The translations under genes were made by a program, and so were the position numbers. From the NCBI GenBank assembly GCA_017461775.1, contig JAFTXD010000046.1, positions 1 to 45,314 on the forward strand: a stretch of 45,314 nt of DNA, in the 5' to 3' direction. Under the pieces are notes generated by a model. That model made no database searches. It was not told the DNA's origin and was given only the letters and a program-made list of their open reading frames with translations. Source of the stretch: Lachnospiraceae bacterium (GTDB taxonomy: Bacteria; Bacillota; Clostridia; Lachnospirales; Lachnospiraceae). Each line of letters begins with the position of its first letter. The first letter of the stretch is position 1. This document shows, piece by piece, positions 41,213-45,314 of the stretch.

Positions 41213-41767
41213 ATGAGTATGAAATTGAATCAAACAGAATATGAAATCATCAAGCTCCTCGGCCACGGAAAAGGCGGCTATTCCTATCTGGTAGAAAAGG
41301 GTGGGAAGCAATATGTGCTGAAGCAAATTCACCATGAGCCATGCGATTATTATTCTTTTGGGAACAAAATAGAGGCAGAGCAAAATGATTACAAAAGGTT
41401 GCTGGAGACGGGAATCCGGATTCCGAAAATGCTGGACATTGATATGGAAAATGAACGCATTTTAAAGCAATACGTGGACGGGCCCACCATTTTTGAGCTG
41501 GTGAAAAATGGCGCAATGAAGGATATCTATCTGTGCCAGATGCGGGAGATGGTTGAGACGGTATATAGGGCCGGTTTGAATATAGACTATTTTCCTACTA
41601 ATTTCATTGTACAGGATGAGCAGATTTTTTACATTGATTATGAGTGTAATAGCTATATGGAAGAATGGAATTTTGAGAACTGGGGAATCAAGTATTGGTC
41701 AAAAACCCAGGAATTCATGAATTATGTAAATCAACATGAGGCGCTATCGGGAGAAAACAGTCTCTAA
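41213..41767 (+). CDS. Kinase-like protein (RIO/protein-kinase fold)
   Basis: 184 residues from ATG 41213. KLLGHGKGGYSYLVEKGGKQ resembles a glycine-rich nucleotide loop, followed by YVLKQI (probable catalytic Lys). GLNIDYFPTNFIVQDEQIFYIDYECN carries a catalytic-loop-like Asp/Asn and a DFG-like IDYE. It resembles small RIO-like kinases, perhaps acting on small molecules or proteins. The substrate is unknown. Confidence 0.7.
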   Translation: MSMKLNQTEYEIIKLLGHGKGGYSYLVEKGGKQYVLKQIHHEPCDYYSFGNKIEAEQNDYKRLLETGIRIPKMLDIDMENERILKQYVDGPTIFELVKNGAMKDIYLCQMREMVETVYRAGLNIDYFPTNFIVQDEQIFYIDYECNSYMEEWNFENWGIKYWSKTQEFMNYVNQHEALSGENSL

Positions 41768-41805
41768 TTAAGTTAAATTAACTAAAATTGGCTAATTTAA
41801 CTTAA
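41768..41805. promoter_or_regulatory. 13-bp AT-rich dyad upstream of the surface protein
   Basis: TTAAGTTAAATTA (41768-41780) and TAATTTAACTTAA (41793-41805), perfect inverted repeat with a 12-nt interval. No T-run follows, so an operator is more likely than a terminator. Confidence 0.45.
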
Positions 41806-41836
41806 AATACACCAGTGGAATGGGTACAAATTCCCC

Positions 41837-41865
41837 TTGACATGTCGGACAAGTCAAAGTATGAT
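41837..41865 (+). promoter_or_regulatory. Promoter of the repeat-module surface protein
   Basis: TTGACA (41837-41842), 17 nt, TATGAT (41860-41865). The leader of about 150 nt contains an AATCTACA/TGTAGATT hairpin (41916-41937) and a perfect palindrome GCTAAATTTAGC (41989-42000) just before the GGGGG ribosome site. Confidence 0.6.
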
Positions 41866-42019
41866 AAAATCACAGATTTGTCAAAAATTTGGTAAAAAAC
41901 TCGAGAAATTGGTCTAATCTACACAAAAATGTAGATTGGAATTCTGCGTTGGTAGAAAAAGGCTTGAGTGATGAGAAAGGTTAAAAAGGCTAAATTTAGC
42001 TAAAAAGGGGGATGGACAA

Positions 42020-45000
42020 ATGAAAGACAAGAAAAAAATATTTCTCTTCGGAGGAGTAGGGCTGGTTGTAATATTGGCCATTGTATTCCTGTTCATGAAT
42101 AAGGGTGGGAATAGAGATGCCAGTGTTGACCAGTCGGCTTCGGATAGCGTTGTTTCAGAGCTTGCCCAGTCAGATGCCCAGGCGACGGAAAAGCCTGCGG
42201 AGTCTGAGGTGAAGGAAGAGACACCCACGCAGGCTCCTGATGAAAAGGAGAAGGAAGAGAGTGTCACTGCGACAGAAGCTCCGGCAGAGAGTGAAGCTAC
42301 TTCCACACCGGAACCATCTGAGGAGGAGCTTACTGGCGAAGAAACCGTAGAGGGTCTGACCGGAACTTATGTAAAAACATTTGAGAGTACGGGTACACAT
42401 GATGTTAAGATTGCATCTATGTGTTCGGATTATGCAGCAGGCGATACCATAGAGGTTACTGTTGTGTTAGAGAGTGACGGACCTTTTACCGGAAGTATTG
42501 GAACTACTGTGGGTAAGGATTATAAGTGGCAGCAGACCGATTACGAGGTTACAGAGGCAGGTACTGTTACATGGAAATTCAGTGCGGCAGCTACCGGAGA
42601 CATTTTCCAGATTGGTATCTGGAGTATTGATGGCAGTGCAGTAGGAATTAAGTCCATATCTACGTCCATTACAGAGAAGGGCTCCGGTTCAGCGGGTGCG
42701 GGCTCTACATCAGCCGGATTAACAGGATCTTATATTAAGAAATTTACTGCGTCCGGTACATATGATATTAATATTTCAGCAGCATGCCCTGATTATGTGG
42801 CAGGAGATACCATTTCTGTTTCTATTGTTTTAGAAGGTGACGGAGGCTTTAACGGAAGTATCGGTACTTCTGTAGGAAGCAATTATACTTGGCAGCAGAC
42901 CGATTATTCTACAGATAAAGGTGGCACTGTTACCTGGAATTTCAGTGCAGCGGCTACCGGAGATACCGTACAGCTTGGTGTCTGGTATGTGGGTGGAAGT
43001 GCTGTAGGCGTGAAGTCTATCAGCGTATCTGTGACAGGCAAGGGCTCTGCATCCGCAGGCTTTGATGGTGCAATGCAGATTGTTACCACTCCGCAGAATA
43101 TTAAGATTAATCCAAAGAGCTATTGTGGGGACTTTGAGGTTGGAGATACCATCAAGATTACCGCAAGCTTATTCTCAGATAAGTACTTTAATGGTGCTAT
43201 TGGTATGAGCAATCAGGATGGTGACTGGAAACAGACCGGACAGCAGGAGTGTACCGGAGGCGCGGCAACATGGTCGCTTACTGTATCAGATGCCAGTGAT
43301 GGTGATGCAGAATTGCAGCTTTGGTGGATTGAAGGAAAGGTAGCAATTAAGTCTATTTCTGTCTCCATCGTGTCCAAGGGAATCGGTGATGATGCCGGAG
43401 ACGGAGATGATAGTGGAGAAACCGGAGATGGCGGAGAGACCGGAGACGGTGGAGAAACCGGAGACGGTGGAAATACTGGTGATGGCGGAAATACCGGAGA
43501 CGGTGGAAGCACCGGAGATGGTGGAAATACCGGAGACGGTGGAAACACTGGTGATAGTGGAAATACCGGTGATATGGAAGACGGCGTAGTATATGAAGGA
43601 AGTTTCAGCTCCGGCGCGTGGGCAAACAATCTGGAGGTAGCTGCAGATAAATTTGCAGGATTGAAATTTGACGGAACAGAAAAGCTGGTAATTACATATA
43701 CCACAGAAAGTGGAACATATTATACACAGTTTAAGGTTGCAACAAAGGATAACTATACCTCACTGGTGGATCAGATTGATGCGACAGTCACATCTGAATC
43801 CCTCACTGTAGAGGTGCCGTTGACCGCAGATTTTGCTACATTGGCAGACAATGGACTTCTGCTTCAGGGTGCAAACTGGGTAGTAACTAAGATAGCTGTA
43901 GAAGAAGTAGTAGCTACCAATATCGTATCTATCTGGAGCGGAGAATGTGCGAGCGGCGAGTGGAGTAACAACCTTGAACTCACCGCGGACAAGTTTGCAG
44001 ACTTAAAGTTTGATGGAACAGAGAGTCTGGTAATTACCTACAGTTCTCCAAGTGGTGCATCTTATGCGATGTTTAAGACTGCAACCATTAATAATTATAC
44101 TGCTATCGAAGATGGTATATCCGTTTCCGTATCAGAAACGACCGTGGAGAAGGAAATTGTATTAACTGAAGATTATGCAAAGATTGCTACAGATGGTCTG
44201 ATGCTTCAGGGAGCAAACTGGGTTGTGACAGATGTATCAATAAAGTCTGAGGCGGCAGATGATGGTTCATCCGAGGAAGCTTCCAATGTTCTTTTCAGTA
44301 GTGAAGAAGGTTTTGCGTCTGGTGATTGGAGTAATAACCTAGAGCTTACAGCAGATAAGCTTGCAGGTCTTAAGTTTGACGGAACGGAAAAGCTTGTAGT
44401 TACTTACGTTTCCCCAGAGGGAGCAAGCTACGCAATGTTTAAACTGGCAACCATCAATAATTATACTGCAATTGTGGATGGCTTGGGTGTAAACGTAGTA
44501 AATGAGCCTACAGAAAAGGAATTTGTATTAACAGAAGATTATGCGAAGATTGCGACGGATGGTCTGATGTTCCAGGGAGCAGGCTGGATTGTATCTAAGA
44601 TTACTGTCGAGAAGGTGATTCCTACTACATCTAACTCCATCTGGAGTGGTGAGTGTGCAGCGGCGGATGATTGGAGCGTTAATCTTGAGCTTTCTGCGGA
44701 TAAATTTGCAGGCCTTAAGTTTGATGGAAGCGAAAAGCTTATGGTTACTTATGTTTCAAATGAAACAACAAGTTACACAATGTTTAAGCTGGCAACCATC
44801 AACAACTATACTGCAATTGTAGATGGTGTGAATGTGAATGTAGTAAGCACACCTACAGAGCAGGAATTTGTATTAACCGAGGATTATGCAAAGATTGCAA
44901 CAGATGGTCTGATGCTTCAGGGAGTAGGCTGGATTGTATCGGACGTGTCAATAAAATCTGAGGCAACAGGTTCTTCAAGCCCTTCTGCGGCGGATATTAT

Positions 45001-45022
45001 TGCGGCAGCGAGCCAGCAGTAA
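42020..45022 (+). CDS. Membrane-anchored surface protein of repeated beta modules
   Basis: 1000 residues. An N-terminal anchor (KKIFLFGGVGLVVILAIVFLFMN) precedes a Glu/Thr/Pro stalk. Three copies of module C (about residues 118-225, 236-345, 350-450; e.g. SIGTTVGKDYKWQQTDY) follow, then a Gly/Asp-rich (TGDGGN)n linker (about 465-520). Four copies of module D follow (about 522-995; NNLELTADKFAGLKFDGTE, TINNYTAI, LTEDYAKIATDGLMLQG). No catalytic module is seen. The modules look like carbohydrate-binding beta-sandwiches, so the protein may hold plant polymers at the surface for the lyases. Binding is inferred. Confidence 0.75.
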   Translation: MKDKKKIFLFGGVGLVVILAIVFLFMNKGGNRDASVDQSASDSVVSELAQSDAQATEKPAESEVKEETPTQAPDEKEKEESVTATEAPAESEATSTPEPSEEELTGEETVEGLTGTYVKTFESTGTHDVKIASMCSDYAAGDTIEVTVVLESDGPFTGSIGTTVGKDYKWQQTDYEVTEAGTVTWKFSAAATGDIFQIGIWSIDGSAVGIKSISTSITEKGSGSAGAGSTSAGLTGSYIKKFTASGTYDINISAACPDYVAGDTISVSIVLEGDGGFNGSIGTSVGSNYTWQQTDYSTDKGGTVTWNFSAAATGDTVQLGVWYVGGSAVGVKSISVSVTGKGSASAGFDGAMQIVTTPQNIKINPKSYCGDFEVGDTIKITASLFSDKYFNGAIGMSNQDGDWKQTGQQECTGGAATWSLTVSDASDGDAELQLWWIEGKVAIKSISVSIVSKGIGDDAGDGDDSGETGDGGETGDGGETGDGGNTGDGGNTGDGGSTGDGGNTGDGGNTGDSGNTGDMEDGVVYEGSFSSGAWANNLEVAADKFAGLKFDGTEKLVITYTTESGTYYTQFKVATKDNYTSLVDQIDATVTSESLTVEVPLTADFATLADNGLLLQGANWVVTKIAVEEVVATNIVSIWSGECASGEWSNNLELTADKFADLKFDGTESLVITYSSPSGASYAMFKTATINNYTAIEDGISVSVSETTVEKEIVLTEDYAKIATDGLMLQGANWVVTDVSIKSEAADDGSSEEASNVLFSSEEGFASGDWSNNLELTADKLAGLKFDGTEKLVVTYVSPEGASYAMFKLATINNYTAIVDGLGVNVVNEPTEKEFVLTEDYAKIATDGLMFQGAGWIVSKITVEKVIPTTSNSIWSGECAAADDWSVNLELSADKFAGLKFDGSEKLMVTYVSNETTSYTMFKLATINNYTAIVDGVNVNVVSTPTEQEFVLTEDYAKIATDGLMLQGVGWIVSDVSIKSEATGSSSPSAADIIAAASQQ
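43419..43578 (+). repeat. 18-bp minisatellite encoding a TGDGG linker
   Basis: About nine tandem 18-bp units (ACCGGAGAYGGYGGAAAY with small changes) encode TGDGGN/E/S repeats in the surface protein. Prone to slippage length changes. Confidence 0.85.
43585..44970 (+). repeat. Four tandem module D repeats
   Basis: Starts at about 43585, 43927, 44286 and 44634, each about 110 codons. The last three share TINNYTAI, DYAKIATDGLM and GW/NWIV/VV blocks. Copies 3 and 4 are closest. Confidence 0.8.
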
Positions 45023-45065
45023 ACGAGGCAGATAGGTCCGTGAGGACAAAAGAGTAATAGATAAT

Positions 45066-45105
45066 CGCTGTAAAGTCTTGGAATATAAGGCTTTACAGCG
45101 TTTTT
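45066..45105 (+). terminator. Terminator of the surface protein gene
   Basis: A 14-bp stem (45066-45079 with 45087-45100, one G-U) followed by T5. Confidence 0.85.
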
Positions 45106-45132
45106 ACATCATGGATATAAGGAGAATTACGC

Positions 45133-45314
45133 ATGAAATCAAAAGTATATTTTTCCAAAGAAATTACCCCGGAGAAGGTGGTAGAGCTATATAAACAGCT
45201 TGGTGCTGCATTGCCGGGCAAGGTGGCGGTGAAGGTGCATTCCGGTGAGGAAGGGAATCAGAATTTCCTGCGTCCGCCTTTTTGGAAACCCATGATAGAC
45301 CTGGTACAGGGTAC
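45133..45314 (+). CDS. DUF362-family protein, 5' part
   Basis: First about 60 residues, cut by the window end: MKSKVYFSKEITPEKVVELY, then LPGKVAVKVHSGEEGNQNFLRPPFWKPMIDLV. This matches the N-terminus of DUF362 proteins, which usually carry C-terminal ferredoxin-type clusters. AAGGAG lies before the ATG. The role is unknown. Confidence 0.75.
   Translation, partial: MKSKVYFSKEITPEKVVELYKQLGAALPGKVAVKVHSGEEGNQNFLRPPFWKPMIDLVQG

Noticed and set aside
43419-43578. CRISPR-like tandem repeat
   Set aside because: Units are contiguous 18-mers without spacers, in frame within a large protein gene.

Overview
The window is a moderate-GC stretch of a Gram-positive, pectin-degrading Clostridia chromosome, most likely Lachnospiraceae. 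That assignment is inference. It rests on strong AGGAGG ribosome sites, lipoprotein and signal-peptide genes, Thr/Pro/Ala linkers between carbohydrate-active modules, ArsR-DUF2087 and PadR-DUF2812 pairs, DUF2975 with a small XRE regulator, and small UvrD-linked proteins typical of gut Lachnospiraceae. No rRNA, tRNA, CRISPR array, phage block or intact insertion sequence was seen.

Layout. (1) 1-7.9 kb: two large secreted pectin enzymes, a PL1+PL9 double pectate lyase and a PL11 rhamnogalacturonan lyase, sharing two kinds of C-terminal binding-like module. (2) 7.9-12.2 kb: small accessory genes. These are a P-loop kinase, a Phd/YefM-RelE/ParE toxin-antitoxin pair with a palindromic operator, a lipoprotein-MerR pair, a small orphan gene with a hairpin-rich leader, and an ArsR-DUF2087 operon with three operator-like repeats. 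(3) 12.3-17.6 kb: an operon of two aldo/keto reductases, an alpha/alpha-toroid-like protein and a GH43 arabinanase-like lipoprotein. (4) 17.7-20.9 kb: a PadR/DUF2812/CPBP-protease operon with a triple operator array and a giant stem-loop in its leader. (5) 20.9-25.0 kb: a YclNOPQ-like iron-siderophore ABC operon. (6) 25.0-29.8 kb: a second giant stem-loop before a half-size EamA transporter, then pyridoxal kinase with an ECF S component, flavodoxin, an ArsC-like protein, a divergent peptide deformylase and a GlsB-type membrane protein. (7) 29.9-35.5 kb: two membrane-protein/XRE pairs, a CNNM/CorC-type protein and a MalY/PatB aminotransferase. (8) 35.5-42 kb: a membrane EAL protein, a UvrD-like helicase with three small genes, a GNAT acetyltransferase and a kinase-like protein. 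(9) 42-45 kb: a membrane-anchored protein made only of repeated beta modules, then the start of a DUF362 gene.

The most notable observation is a pair of homologous giant stem-loops at 17863-18147 and 25033-25302. Each has a nearly perfect 49-56 bp basal stem and a 172-173 nt core. The core holds a purine-rich internal loop, a 26-28 bp helix with two conserved U-U mismatches 10 bp apart, and two hairpins with GGA-containing loops joined by AGG. The arms and hairpin stems differ between copies but pairing is kept, and each element ends 37-38 nt before the start codon of a same-strand gene. A degenerate left arm may lie at about 17690-17734. This looks like a structured RNA or regulatory element family that I do not recognise.

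How the genes work together: the lyases, the GH43 enzyme and perhaps the all-binding-module surface protein would attack pectin (homogalacturonan, rhamnogalacturonan I and arabinan side chains) outside the cell. The aldo/keto reductases may process released sugars. The iron, vitamin B6 and EamA transporters are housekeeping or accessory uptake and export functions.
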